DNA of 64,000 nt from an uncultured Coriobacteriaceae bacterium (GTDB taxonomy: Bacteria; Actinomycetota; Coriobacteriia; Coriobacteriales; Atopobiaceae), in assembly GCA_902793465.1 (NCBI GenBank), contig CADBDT010000004.1, positions 1 through 64,000 on the forward strand, in the 5' to 3' direction. A program made the position numbers and the translations under genes. Shown here piece after piece: positions 49,327 through 58,915 of the stretch. Below the pieces are notes generated by a model that made no database searches, had not been told where the DNA came from, and was given only the letters and a program-made list of their open reading frames with translations. Each line of letters starts with the position of its first letter. Within the stretch, counting starts at the first letter, position 1.

Positions 49327-49977
49327 CTAACGCAGTGATCCTTGGCTCACGAGTGTGTCGGCGGCAAGGGGAATGAGTTCCTTGCTGGCTAGGCAGTCTG
49401 CGGTGGCGGCGATGTATTCCTTGAAGTGTGCGGTCTGAATGTGGGATTCGTAGGCTTCCTCGCTGGCGTAGCCTTCCCAAAAGACCCACTTTAGCGGGTC
49501 GTTGGCAAAGCTTGCCGCATAGAGGTACAGCACGCCAGGCTCCTTGGCCACTGAGGTGCGCATGTTGGCAAACACCTCCTCGCGGAAGTCCTCGAGCTTG
49601 TTGGGAAGGATCTCCACGAAACAGCAACGTGGCGAAGCCCCGCTCGCTTCCGTAACGCGAAGTCCGTCTGGCTTCTCTACCATGAGTTCTGGAACAAGCT
49701 GGTAAATCTCACGACCAGTAAGCGTTTCCATGGCCATTGCGGCGTAGGCCTTGAACTGCGGAGATGCCGCATGTACCTCGTAGGCTTCCTCGCTGGCATA
49801 CACCTCAAACACGTAGCAGGTCGAAGGATCTTCTGGCAGATGGGTGGCATACATTGCCAGCGTGCCAGGCTCGGTGTCTATGGACGTAAGCAGGTTGGAT
49901 TGTCCCTCGTTGTCAAATCGTTCGCGCTGCGATACGTCGCGCTCGAGCTTAAACAGGCGGGTCACTAATTTGCTCAT
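49327..49977 (-). CDS. protein with two tandem ABM (antibiotic biosynthesis monooxygenase) domains
   Basis: 216 residues made of two related ferredoxin-like domains of about 95 residues. Each ends with the ABM signature: YVFEVYASEEAYEVH and WVFWEGYASEEAYESHIQT. ABM proteins include quinol monooxygenases and heme-degrading IsdG types, with the substrate determined by pocket residues that cannot be judged here. It is the last gene of a minus-strand operon; its start is three bases beyond the amidohydrolase stop and uses AAAGGGG inside that gene. Confidence 0.82.
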   Translation of the reverse strand: MSKLVTRLFKLERDVSQRERFDNEGQSNLLTSIDTEPGTLAMYATHLPEDPSTCYVFEVYASEEAYEVHAASPQFKAYAAMAMETLTGREIYQLVPELMVEKPDGLRVTEASGASPRCCFVEILPNKLEDFREEVFANMRTSVAKEPGVLYLYAASFANDPLKWVFWEGYASEEAYESHIQTAHFKEYIAATADCLASKELIPLAADTLVSQGSLR

Positions 49978-49980
49978 GTC

Positions 49981-50895
49981 TCATTCCCCTTTCAGGATGG
50001 CGTAGTAGTTGTCCGTAAATATTGCTTGCTTGTCGCCTTCGGGAATGCCCATTGCAAGAATGACATCCGATATTTCCTTTGTGGCGCCTGCCGGCATTAT
50101 GCCAAGCGGCGCGTCGGTGCCAAACAGAACGTGGTCCACTCCGTAGTAGTCTACGGCAAGCTCGAGGGCCTTGGGGTTGCCCAATATGGCCGTGTCTACG
50201 TAGAAGCGACGCATGTCTGCCGCTTGCTCTGGCGGAAGGATGTGGTCCACACGACCGGCAAAGAATGGCACCATGGCGCCGGCGTGATGGCAGATTACCT
50301 TGAGGTTGTCCAAGTCTTGGAACGTGTTTGCCTGCACCAGCTGCAGCATTGCCTGGGTAAGCTCGTATTCCCAACTAAACACAATGTTGTTGTCTGGCTT
50401 GCGCATATCGAACACGGGATGCAGCCAGGCGGGCACATTGGCGCTTGCCAAGGCAGAAAAGAGCGGGCGGTATTCTTCGTCGGCAATGCTCTTGCCCAAG
50501 GCGCGCGTAAACACCTGCACGCCAACAGCGTCTGGATCTGCGACCACCTGGTCGGCCACGATGGCTACGGCTTCCTCCATGTTGTTCATGGGCACCATGA
50601 GCACGGCCGACTCAAAGAGGTCGCGGTTGTCGCGCACCAGCTGCAGCAGCTCCTCGTTGGCCTCGCGGCAGAGCTCGGCGGCTTCCTTGGGTCCAACGTA
50701 GTCCTCGGGCAAGGCGTTTACAAACGATATTACCTGCCGGGTCTTGCCGTCCCAATGGGCGCGTCGCTCGTCTACGCTCTGTAGCACGGGGTTGTTAAAG
50801 AAGGCATACGTCTGCGGGATGGTGGGCTCTATCTCAAGCATCCTTGCGTAGAAGTGCTCTGGCAGCACGTGCGCAAAAACGTCTATCCTTTGCAT
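49981..50895 (-). CDS. amidohydrolase-2 family (ACMSD-like) protein
   Basis: 304 residues. The TIM-barrel landmarks are IDVFAHVLPEHF, HPVFDMRKPD, VICHHAGAMVPFFAGR, FYVDTA and the closing VLFGTDAPLG. In active members the first strand carries HxH; here it reads FxH (Phe7, His9), so one metal ligand is missing. The family includes aminocarboxymuconate semialdehyde decarboxylase and hydroxy-benzoate decarboxylases. It is preceded by the MBL gene by 32 bases. The substrate is unknown. Confidence 0.85.
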   Translation of the reverse strand: MQRIDVFAHVLPEHFYARMLEIEPTIPQTYAFFNNPVLQSVDERRAHWDGKTRQVISFVNALPEDYVGPKEAAELCREANEELLQLVRDNRDLFESAVLMVPMNNMEEAVAIVADQVVADPDAVGVQVFTRALGKSIADEEYRPLFSALASANVPAWLHPVFDMRKPDNNIVFSWEYELTQAMLQLVQANTFQDLDNLKVICHHAGAMVPFFAGRVDHILPPEQAADMRRFYVDTAILGNPKALELAVDYYGVDHVLFGTDAPLGIMPAGATKEISDVILAMGIPEGDKQAIFTDNYYAILKGE

Positions 50896-50927
50896 GTGGG
50901 TCTCCTTGCCTCGACAGCCGTCTGCGC

Positions 50928-51755
50928 CTAAAGCGACAAGCCCTCGCCCAGCGCGAGCGCGTGCACGCGCTCTGGATTCTTTACCGCAGCCTCCAGGCGC
51001 TCGGGATCGCCGTTAAAGGGTGTGTACTCCGGCGCGTCCACGCATCCCCAGTGAATGAGCAGCAGCTCCGACTCCGGGTAGTGGTTGGCGAGCTCTACCG
51101 CACCGGCAAACCCAATGTGCCAGATGTTGTCTGCAAAGTCGAAGAGCATCATGTCAGGCGCCTTTTCCCATTCCAGGAACTCGGGAAGCGGACGTGAGTC
51201 GGAGGGCAGCCAAATGGACCCGTCCGGCGTGTCAAACCAAAAGCCGCAGTACTCCTTGCGCTCCCAGGTGCGGTGCTGGTACTTCTCGCTGGTCATGTGT
51301 TCCTGCCAGTTGTGCCAGGTGGGAGTTAGGGTAACGTCTACGCATCCCACGCAAAAACGCTCGCCAATATTGTGGCCAACGGCGCCCTGCACGTGCTCCT
51401 CGTCACGCGCCACCTGCGCCACGTAGTGGCTCGCGTGAACCTCGCCGGCCTGTTCGCGCAAGCCCGCAAGCGTCTGGCGGGCAAAGTGGTCGTTGTCTAT
51501 GTGGGTGTACAAAAGTGCGTCGAAGGCAGGTACGTCCTCGGGAAGGATGGGCGGCTCTACCAGCGTGGGCATGTCGAAGCCCACAAGCAGCGGGTCGCAC
51601 ATTATGGTGGTGCCGCGACTGTTTAGCAAAAAGCCCGCATTGCCAAGCCAATAGACGGTAGTGGTGTTGGAGGGACCAAATGCCTCCTTGGGCAGTGCCA
51701 CCGTTTCCCTGGGCATGGCCTGGCCGGATGTGCTGCGACGAATCTTAACGCTCAT
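50928..51755 (-). CDS. metallo-beta-lactamase fold hydrolase (UlaG-like)
   Basis: 275 residues. The fold is recognised by YWLGNAGFLL, CDPLLVGF, the metal motif YTHIDNDHF, and WHIGFAGAVELAN. The usual THxHxDH reads HIDNDH, with Asp in place of the second His. UlaG-type proteins act on phosphodiesters or lactones. GGGGAGG precedes the ATG. It is the first gene of the three-gene operon; a palindromic GTCAATAAGTTGAC lies 80 bases upstream. Confidence 0.85.
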   Translation of the reverse strand: MSVKIRRSTSGQAMPRETVALPKEAFGPSNTTTVYWLGNAGFLLNSRGTTIMCDPLLVGFDMPTLVEPPILPEDVPAFDALLYTHIDNDHFARQTLAGLREQAGEVHASHYVAQVARDEEHVQGAVGHNIGERFCVGCVDVTLTPTWHNWQEHMTSEKYQHRTWERKEYCGFWFDTPDGSIWLPSDSRPLPEFLEWEKAPDMMLFDFADNIWHIGFAGAVELANHYPESELLLIHWGCVDAPEYTPFNGDPERLEAAVKNPERVHALALGEGLSL

Positions 51756-51834
51756 TGTTTACCTCCCCGTTTTGTTGGACAAGACCATCGTAGAACAATA
51801 CGCTGCACCGCACCACAAACGAGACGATTCTTAT

Positions 51835-51848
51835 GTCAATAAGTTGAC
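51835..51848. promoter_or_regulatory. operator-like palindrome GTCAATAAGTTGAC
   Basis: A five-base dyad GTCAA/TTGAC with a four-base centre, inside a wider AGACGATT / AATCGTCT pair (51822-51829 and 51858-51865). It lies upstream of the MBL operon on the minus strand, and its TTGACA-like half could overlap a -35 element. Regulator unknown. Confidence 0.4.
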
Positions 51849-51867
51849 AAGTTCGCGAAATCGTCTG

Positions 51868-52097
51868 TTGCGCCCGCATTGCGGCGCCCGCCGGACCGCA
51901 GGTTCTCTTGCTTGCATAACCTCCTCGGGGTGCGAAGTCCAGCCCCCTTTTTCTCTCGCACGCTCAGCGCTCACTGGCGTTCGCTCACTCGCTTCGCTCG
52001 TGATTCGCTGCGAGAGAAAAAGGGGGCTGGACTGCGCTCGCGATTCGCGGCAAGAGAGCCTGCGGCCCGTCGGGCGCGCGTGGAATTCGCGGCGGGG
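51868..52097. repeat. class C palindromic element C3, nested
   Basis: Outer stem 51884-51911 with 52050-52077; inner stem 51932-51959 with 52010-52037 (27 of 28). Loop GCTCAGCGCTCACTGGCGTT then CGCTCACTCGCTTCGCTCGT, as in C1/C2. The right end GTGGAATTCGCGGCGGG matches C4 and C5. Its stem sequences are unlike those of the other loci, yet complementary. Confidence 0.85.
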
Positions 52098-52337
52098 GAG
52101 GAGGAGATTGGCGTTCGCTTCTCTCACGATTTGTGACGCACTCGCTTCGCTCGTGATTCGCTTGCAAGAGAGTCTGGAGGCCGCCAGGCGCATACGATTT
52201 GCGGTCGACGTAGCCCCTGAGCTGGCGTCCGTCCCGGTCTTCAGCGCGTTTTGGCAGAAGGCGTTAACCATTTTGCTCTTACGGCAAATGCGCGCTGTGG
52301 TTGTGACATCATTTGTGAGGAGAAGTGAGGTGGGGGA

Positions 52338-55028
52338 ATGAACAACGAAGTGACGGTTAAAAACAGGATTCGTGACTGGAAGGGGCTCTTTTACGACAAG
52401 CCTCGGAGGACCAAGATACAGGCCTTCCTTGTTATGTCCATAGTTGCCGCGTCCATGACCTTTACGCAGCTAGGCTTTATTGGCGTAGGGGCAAACGGCA
52501 CGTATATTTGCTACGTTATGGGGCTCTTGCTGCCGGTGGTGGTAACGGCATACCTTTTGGGAAAGGGCATTGGCACGCTCCAAGGCCTGCTTTGTGGTGG
52601 ACTGCAGTTCTTGCATGCGCGTTTTCAGCCGCTTAACCCCGTGGAAAGCTACTTTGTTTTTATTCTTAACTCGTTTGTGCTCTTTGCCTTCGCAGGGTTT
52701 ATTCTGGGGCTTTTTTTCGCCATCGCGCTGCACAACAATCCCTCGGGCAAACGAAAGAACGCATATATAGCAATCGCTTGTGCCATTGCTTCCATCCTGC
52801 TTACCCTGGCCTTTGCAGTAAACACCCTCACGCATGCTCTCATAAGTATATTAACTGCTTCCTTCGAGAGAGGAAGCATGACCAATCTTCCTCCCGACGT
52901 AATAAATGCACTTAGCGCTCTTGGAAGCCTGACCATACAGTGCTTGCTGGACTTCCTCTTGCTTCTTGCGGCTACGTTTATTACGGACCTTTTGGTGCGG
53001 AAGTACAATGCTACCCACCATGCGGTGAGCGTGCGAACCTCGTTTGGTACCTGGATGTTTGTGGTTGTTATGCTGGTGTTCTGTTCCCTCTCTGCCCTTA
53101 GCTATGTGGCAATTACCCTTCAGAGCTCGGCGGATGCAAAAGAAGATATGGACGAGAGCATACGCTACATAGGCAACCAGCTCCTGGAGAGCGAGGCCAG
53201 CCTACAAGAGCTTATCTCTTCGGAACGCTTTAACAGCATTCCGGTGGAAACACTGGAAACTATTGTGAGCCGAGACAATTTGGACTCGATTGTTGGGGGC
53301 TACAGCCTGCAGAAAGATGGGACGATTGTCGTCTTTTATTCAGACATGGTATTGTACTCAAACAGTGATGCGTACCCCAAACAGTGGACTACGGAGAAGC
53401 TGTTTGGCGAAGGTAAGGAGAACTATGTAACGGACCTCGTCAATTCTGGCGAAACCCGCGAAATCATGTACGACACCAGGTCTCCCGATGCCGTCCTTTC
53501 GGATGAGGGCACCTTTAGCAACGCGGAATTGGCGTATGTTCGCGCTGCGAATTACGGTGGCTACTACGTTATGATGGCCAAGCCATTCTCGGTGGCCTTT
53601 AGCAACAGGCAGGCAACCATGACGTGGTCCACGCTCTTTTCGTTTGCCCTGCTCGCAGTTGTGTACGTGCTAACGGGGCGCCTGCTGAGCAAAAACGTAG
53701 TTGCTCCAATCGATCGCACCAACGATTCGCTGGCTCTAATTACAGAAGGCAAGCTGGACGAGAAGGTCCAAGAGAGCAGCAGCATAGAGTTTGCCTCTCT
53801 TTCCGACGGTATAAATACGACCGTCGATGCGCTCAAGGGCTACATAGACGTTGCCGAAAAGCGTATGGAACAGGAACTCTCCACTGCAAAGGCCATCCAA
53901 AAAAGCGCCCTCCCGCGCGTTTTTCCGCCGTTTCCCGAGGTGGACAAGTTCGACATCTTTGCCTCTATGGATGCGGCAAAGGAAGTGGGCGGAGACTTTT
54001 ACAACTACTTTCTTATTGACGACCACACGCTGGGCTTTATGATTGCCGACGTAAGCGGCAAGGGAGTCCCCGGCGCACTGTTTATGATGGCGGCAAAAAC
54101 AGAGCTGGAAAACTACATTTCCACCGGCATGGAGCTGAGCCAGGCCATTGCCACAGCAAACAGGAGACTGTGCGCAAACAACGATGCCGGCATGTTTGTT
54201 ACGGTGTGGGCGGCTACCTTGGACTACAGCACCGGCGAGCTAACGTATGTAAATGCCGGGCACAACTTCCCCCTGCTCCGCCATGGGTCAAGTGGCGAGT
54301 GGGAGTGGCTCAAAAAGAAGTGCGGGCTCTTTTTGGGCACCTTCGAGACGGCAAAGTATCGCCAGGAGACCATAACCCTGGTGCCAGGCGACGAGCTGCT
54401 GTTGTACACCGATGGCGTAAACGAAGCGTTTAACGTTAACGAGGAGGAGTACGGCAACGACCGACTGGAAGAGTTCCTTGTTGCGCACAACAACATGCAC
54501 TCGCGCGAGATCGTGCGGTCGTTGCGCGCGGACGTGGCTCGCTGGGCAGAGGATGCCGAACAGTCTGACGACGTTACCATCCTGGCTCTGGAATACGGCG
54601 TGGCACCAGAGGTAACGGGCTCCATTACGGTGGATGCCGTTTTGGAGAACCTCGATCAGGCAACCTCGCTGGTAAACACCGAGCTCGTAAACAGGCTTTG
54701 CCCGGTGGACGTGCAGCACAAGGTGGAGGTCGCGCTAGAGGAGCTCTTTGTAAACGTGTGCCGCTACGCCTACGCAGGCCAAGACGAGCCTGGCAAGGTG
54801 CATGTGCGCTACGCCTACGGAACCGACCCGTCGTCGATTACGGTCGAGCTTCGCGACAAGGGCGTTCCGTTTGATCCCATAAAGCGCGAGGATCCCACAA
54901 AGCCATCTTCTGTGCAGGAGGCAAAGATCGGCGGGTTGGGAATCTACATGGTGCGCAAGTCCATGGACGACTTTACGTATATGCGCAGCGGCGACACCAA
55001 CGTGGTAGTTATAAAGAAGGGTTGGTAG
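52338..55028 (+). CDS. membrane SpoIIE-type serine phosphatase with RsbW-like ATPase domain
   Basis: 896 residues. About six N-terminal membrane helices (first 240 residues; GKGIGTLQGLLCGGLQFLHA resembles a vitamin ECF S-component) lead to an extracellular sensing domain (to about 410), another transmembrane helix, a HAMP-like linker, a SpoIIE PP2C domain (KEVGGDFYNYF, DVSGKGVPGALFM, YTDGVNEAF, SDDVTILAL) and a C-terminal HATPase domain of the RsbW type (EELFVNVCRYAYAG, GGLGIYMVRKSMD). Such proteins couple an external cue to an anti-sigma partner-switching cascade. No RsbV or sigma factor gene lies beside it. GAGGTGGGGG precedes the start. Confidence 0.9.
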   Translation: MNNEVTVKNRIRDWKGLFYDKPRRTKIQAFLVMSIVAASMTFTQLGFIGVGANGTYICYVMGLLLPVVVTAYLLGKGIGTLQGLLCGGLQFLHARFQPLNPVESYFVFILNSFVLFAFAGFILGLFFAIALHNNPSGKRKNAYIAIACAIASILLTLAFAVNTLTHALISILTASFERGSMTNLPPDVINALSALGSLTIQCLLDFLLLLAATFITDLLVRKYNATHHAVSVRTSFGTWMFVVVMLVFCSLSALSYVAITLQSSADAKEDMDESIRYIGNQLLESEASLQELISSERFNSIPVETLETIVSRDNLDSIVGGYSLQKDGTIVVFYSDMVLYSNSDAYPKQWTTEKLFGEGKENYVTDLVNSGETREIMYDTRSPDAVLSDEGTFSNAELAYVRAANYGGYYVMMAKPFSVAFSNRQATMTWSTLFSFALLAVVYVLTGRLLSKNVVAPIDRTNDSLALITEGKLDEKVQESSSIEFASLSDGINTTVDALKGYIDVAEKRMEQELSTAKAIQKSALPRVFPPFPEVDKFDIFASMDAAKEVGGDFYNYFLIDDHTLGFMIADVSGKGVPGALFMMAAKTELENYISTGMELSQAIATANRRLCANNDAGMFVTVWAATLDYSTGELTYVNAGHNFPLLRHGSSGEWEWLKKKCGLFLGTFETAKYRQETITLVPGDELLLYTDGVNEAFNVNEEEYGNDRLEEFLVAHNNMHSREIVRSLRADVARWAEDAEQSDDVTILALEYGVAPEVTGSITVDAVLENLDQATSLVNTELVNRLCPVDVQHKVEVALEELFVNVCRYAYAGQDEPGKVHVRYAYGTDPSSITVELRDKGVPFDPIKREDPTKPSSVQEAKIGGLGIYMVRKSMDDFTYMRSGDTNVVVIKKGW

Positions 55029-55046
55029 CAGAGGCGGTGGCGTGAT

Positions 55047-55242
55047 GTGCCGCTTGGGGATACTCCCCCTGCCATTAAGTCAAGGGTCTGGGGGAGCTGT
55101 GCACATTGGGGATACTCCCCATCGGGTACATCGCGAGCAGGGCTTTCGTTGGAGTCCGGCTCATCCGCGATGTACCCGCAGGGGAGTATCCCCAATGTGC
55201 ACAGCGCTAACTCAATGACGGTGGAGTATCCCCAAGCGGCAC
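55047..55242. repeat. class B repeat B5 with a second copy nested inside
   Basis: Outer arms 55047-55066 and 55223-55242 (GTGCCGCTTGGGGATACTCC and its complement), the arm type of B2. Between them lies a complete 110-bp class B copy of the other arm type (55096-55135 with 55166-55205, GCTGTGCACATTGGGG). The outer stem continues imperfectly (CTGCCATTAAGT against ACTCAATGACGG). It lies between convergent genes. Confidence 0.9.
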
Positions 55243-55243
55243 C

Positions 55244-56434
55244 CTAGCGCCTACGACCGTACAGGAAGAAGCACAGCACCGCTATGCCGGCGGTAAGCAC
55301 GGCGTAGGGCACAAAGGGCGCTGCCGCGGCCTCGCCGGCAACTCGTCCCACCCACGAGAGGATGTAAGGCGAGAAGAACGAAGCCAAAAAGCCGCTGGAG
55401 ATGGCAATTGACGTGCAGAGCATGACCGAGCTTTTGGGCGAGATTTCGGTTACGAGGTTCATGATGTAGGAAATAAAGAGGGGATATGCGGCGCCGCACA
55501 TAAGCGCCCCGGCAAACATAACGGGAAGCGACGTGGCAATGCCGCCCAGCAGGCAGCCGCCGGAGAGCAGTGCCGCACCCAGGGCAGGGGTCTTTCCACG
55601 CAGCGCCTCGAAGACCTTGCCAAACAGGAGGCCACACACGAGGCCGCATATGGCAAGAGCGGATATAACGAGACTGGACTGAGACGCAGTGCCAAACCCG
55701 CCTTCGGTAACGATTGATGGGATACGAACGTTAATGCCCACATAGCAGATCATAAACAGGAAGTTGAGTGCACAAACGATGAGCACCGAAACAGGCACGG
55801 ATTGAGGCTCGCTCGACTTCTCGCTCGACTGCCCCCGCGCCGCGGGCTTGTCTCCTGGAACGCCCACCATAAAAAGCGCCAGCAAAACAAAGATAATAGC
55901 GTACACGGCAAAGGGCCACTGCCATCCGAATGCAAGCAGTACGCCTGCGAGGGCAGTGGTGGCAACCTGTCCCAACGTCTCCATCGAGGTGCGAATGCCC
56001 AGCAGCGTTGCGCGTTCGTCCCCCTCAAAGAAGTCACCGATCATCGAGACTGCCAGGCCGCACACAAGGCCCATGCCTCCTCCGAACACCAGGCGCGAGA
56101 GCCAGATGACGCGAAACACAAGAATGTTGTCCAAGCCCATGGCGCTTAGGGTGCCAGAGAGGAGCGGGACGATGCCAGAGATTCCCGCAACCAAAAGACC
56201 AAGCACTACGGTGCGCTTTTTGCCAAGAAAGCTCGCCACCAGCGGACACAACAGCACAAAGATAAGACCCGTTATAGACTGTACCGTGGTAAGCGTCTCA
56301 ACCTGGGTGGTGGTCTTCTCCGGGAAGCTGTTCATGATGTCGGGTAGTACGGGAGATATGGCCATCTGCGTGCCCATGGTAATGGAGATGGACAAGAGGC
56401 CCACCTTAAGCATAAGGCCGTTCTGTTTTGTCAT
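55244..56434 (-). CDS. MFS transporter
   Basis: 396 residues with twelve predicted helices and a short central loop (KPAARGQSSEKSSEPQ, near residue 200). Motif A is GKKRTVVLGL between helices 2 and 3, and the N terminus contains LLSISITMGTQMAISPVLPD as in drug or sugar-phosphate exporters. No specific subfamily is recognised. GAGGAG precedes the ATG. Transcribed alone, divergent from the HD-GYP gene. Confidence 0.88.
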   Translation of the reverse strand: MTKQNGLMLKVGLLSISITMGTQMAISPVLPDIMNSFPEKTTTQVETLTTVQSITGLIFVLLCPLVASFLGKKRTVVLGLLVAGISGIVPLLSGTLSAMGLDNILVFRVIWLSRLVFGGGMGLVCGLAVSMIGDFFEGDERATLLGIRTSMETLGQVATTALAGVLLAFGWQWPFAVYAIIFVLLALFMVGVPGDKPAARGQSSEKSSEPQSVPVSVLIVCALNFLFMICYVGINVRIPSIVTEGGFGTASQSSLVISALAICGLVCGLLFGKVFEALRGKTPALGAALLSGGCLLGGIATSLPVMFAGALMCGAAYPLFISYIMNLVTEISPKSSVMLCTSIAISSGFLASFFSPYILSWVGRVAGEAAAAPFVPYAVLTAGIAVLCFFLYGRRR

Positions 56435-56662
56435 GCGCGCTCCTCGCTGCTCTTATGAATAAGTCTCAACACTAAGACTAACCGTATTCGCACAGAATGC
56501 CAATTGAGTTTGTGCATGTATTGGCATGCTCCTAGCGCATTGCTGCCTTGATCCGGCATACGTCGCAAGAGTTGGAACTTTGCCTCGTGCGGTCTTACAT
56601 CTATTGGTCTAAGGTATTAGAATGTTCAAGGTAAGTATCGTCTACTAGGTCGATGGGATACT

Positions 56663-58915
56663 ATGGAAAACAAGCAGGCCAAAGGGTCTGGGCGTATACC
56701 CATACGATTCCTCAGGGCAGGCGTGTTTTGCATCGTCTGCATTGTTGTAAACTGCTTGGGATCGCAAATTGCGCTACAGCTCAAGTTGCCCGTATACCTC
56801 GACAGCCTGGGAACAGTTCTTGCGTCTATGATAGGCGGGTATGTTCCGGGCATTGTCGTCGGCTATCTTGCAGCGCTCCTTCAGGGCATCTTCTCTGCCT
56901 CGTCAATCTATTACGGCATTATTGACGTGATAATTGCCATTATTGTTGCGTATTTCGCGCGACGAAAGTGGTTTAGAAAGCTGTCGTTCACCATGCTTGC
57001 CGCATTGGTGCTCGCCTTCGTTTGTGGAACCCTTACCATTGTGGTATCCACCTTTGTGACGGGTGTGGGTGTCGAAAGGGACGTGTCGGTTTCGCTCGCT
57101 CGCTCGCTTCAGGCCATCGGGACGTTTGACCCCGCAATGGCCAGGGTGATGGCGGTTTACTTCGTGGAATTCATAGACAAGATGCTCGTTGTCCTGTTTG
57201 CCACGCTCGTGCACAACATGCTTTCCGAGGAGCTGCTTGCGAGCTTCGACTTTGTGCCATGGCAGCAGAGGCCGCTCTCCACACGCGAGCTCGACGATGC
57301 CATGAACGAAAAGCCGCGCATGATGTCGCTTGGCACCAAGGTGGTTATTCTCGTTGCCACCATCGTGCTGTTTGTGGTCGTTGCCACGACGGCCTTTAGC
57401 CAGATAACCTACCACCGTTCCATGGTGGACGCCGAGAGCACCAAGGCACGTGGCATAACGGCCCTCATGGCGTCGGTGGTAGATCCAAACAAGATCTCCG
57501 AGTTCGAGGAGAAGGGCGAGGCGGCACCTGGATATCTGGAAACCGAGGCCAGGCTTGCGAGCATCCGTGACTCCTTTGACGACGTGCAATACGTATACGT
57601 TTACGATATAGAGCCAGACGGCTGCCACGTGATACTAGACCCAGACACGGCAGAGGAGCCTGGGTCCGACCCCGGCGACGTAATACCCTTCGACGAGTCC
57701 TTTAAGGACTTCTTGCCGGCGCTTCTTGCGGGAGAAGAGATTGACCCCGTTATTTCCGACGAGACGTACGGGTGGCTCCTTACCGTGTATCAGCCGCTCA
57801 AGAACCAGATGGGGGAGACCGTTTGCTACCTTGCGGCCGACATCTCCATGGCACACCTTATTGCCGAGGAGTCCTCGTTCTTTGCGGGAATCGTCACGTT
57901 GTTCGCGGCCTTCTTCGTCCTCGTGTGGGCAGTGGTGCTCTGGCTATCGCGTTATGGCGTAATAGTGCCCATCAACTCCATCTCGCGTGTGTCGAACGGC
58001 TTTATGATAAGCGGCGAGGGCATCCGACCGGAAAGCCTCGAACCAATAGAGGCGTTGGACATACACACGGGAGACGAGATAGAAAACCTCTACGATGCGG
58101 TAAAGCAGATGTCGGAAGAGGCGGTGCGCTACATCGACGAGTCGCAGGAGCAGAGCAATACCATTGCCCGCATGCAGAGCAACCTCATTATGGTCATGGC
58201 AGACCTCGTGGAAAGTCGCGACAAGTTTACCGGCGACCACGTGCGCAACACGGCGTCCTATGCGCGAATAATAATGAATCAGATGCGGCGTGAGGGTATT
58301 TGCTCCGACGTGCTAACAAACGAGTTCATATCCAACGTGTATCAATCGGCGCCACTGCACGACATTGGAAAGATTGCCGTCTCCGACGTGATCCTAAACA
58401 AGCCCGGTCGCTTGACCGAGGAAGAGTTTGCGATCATGAAGAGTCATACCATAGCCGGCCAGCAGATTCTGGAGAGCGCAAAGAGCGCCGTTTCCGAGTC
58501 GTCTTATTTGGACGAGGCGCAAAGGCTGGCGGCATATCATCACGAAAAGTGGGATGGATCGGGTTACCCCTACGGCCTGGCCGGGGAGGACATCCCGCTA
58601 TCCGCGCGCATTATGGCCGTTGCGGACGTATTTGACGCGCTCGTGTCCAAGCGCAGCTACAAGGCGGGATTCCCCGTGGAAAAGGCCTTTGCCATTATAG
58701 AGGAGGGCATTGGCACCCACTTCGACCCGCAAGTAGCCCGCGCGTTCCTGCATGCACGCGACAAGGCGGCTGCGGTGGCGCAAAAGAGCGAGGAAAAGAA
58801 GCGCTTGGAAGAAGAGGCGGCCAAACGCGAAGAGGCCCAGAACGGCGAACAGGCCCAGAACACCAACGAGTCTGCCGACGACGCTCCCAAACAGGATGGT
58901 GAGACCAATGAGTGA
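56663..58915 (+). CDS. HD-GYP phosphodiesterase with ECF-like membrane sensor
   Basis: 750 residues. The first 190 residues are a membrane block resembling a vitamin ECF S-component (LPVYLDSLGTVLASMIGGYV, YLAALLQGIFSAS). A transmembrane helix, extracellular sensing domain (about 250-400), second helix, HAMP-like linker and HD-GYP domain follow. The latter has HDIGKI with upstream KFTGDHVRNTA, HHEKWDGSGYPYGL and the conserved RIMAVADVFDAL; this domain hydrolyses c-di-GMP. The tail is a Glu/Lys/Gln-rich coil. Overlaps the GGDEF gene by eight bases. Confidence 0.9.
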   Translation: MENKQAKGSGRIPIRFLRAGVFCIVCIVVNCLGSQIALQLKLPVYLDSLGTVLASMIGGYVPGIVVGYLAALLQGIFSASSIYYGIIDVIIAIIVAYFARRKWFRKLSFTMLAALVLAFVCGTLTIVVSTFVTGVGVERDVSVSLARSLQAIGTFDPAMARVMAVYFVEFIDKMLVVLFATLVHNMLSEELLASFDFVPWQQRPLSTRELDDAMNEKPRMMSLGTKVVILVATIVLFVVVATTAFSQITYHRSMVDAESTKARGITALMASVVDPNKISEFEEKGEAAPGYLETEARLASIRDSFDDVQYVYVYDIEPDGCHVILDPDTAEEPGSDPGDVIPFDESFKDFLPALLAGEEIDPVISDETYGWLLTVYQPLKNQMGETVCYLAADISMAHLIAEESSFFAGIVTLFAAFFVLVWAVVLWLSRYGVIVPINSISRVSNGFMISGEGIRPESLEPIEALDIHTGDEIENLYDAVKQMSEEAVRYIDESQEQSNTIARMQSNLIMVMADLVESRDKFTGDHVRNTASYARIIMNQMRREGICSDVLTNEFISNVYQSAPLHDIGKIAVSDVILNKPGRLTEEEFAIMKSHTIAGQQILESAKSAVSESSYLDEAQRLAAYHHEKWDGSGYPYGLAGEDIPLSARIMAVADVFDALVSKRSYKAGFPVEKAFAIIEEGIGTHFDPQVARAFLHARDKAAAVAQKSEEKKRLEEEAAKREEAQNGEQAQNTNESADDAPKQDGETNE

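Larger units (their letters stand above)
51756..52337. other. 582-base gene-free stretch holding class C element C3
   Basis: Divergent region between the MBL operon and the SpoIIE-type gene. It holds the operator-like dyad near 51840, element C3 (51868-52097), and a diverged right half of another copy (about 52137-52203). The last 120 bases should contain the SpoIIE-type gene's promoter, which I could not assign. Confidence 0.7.
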
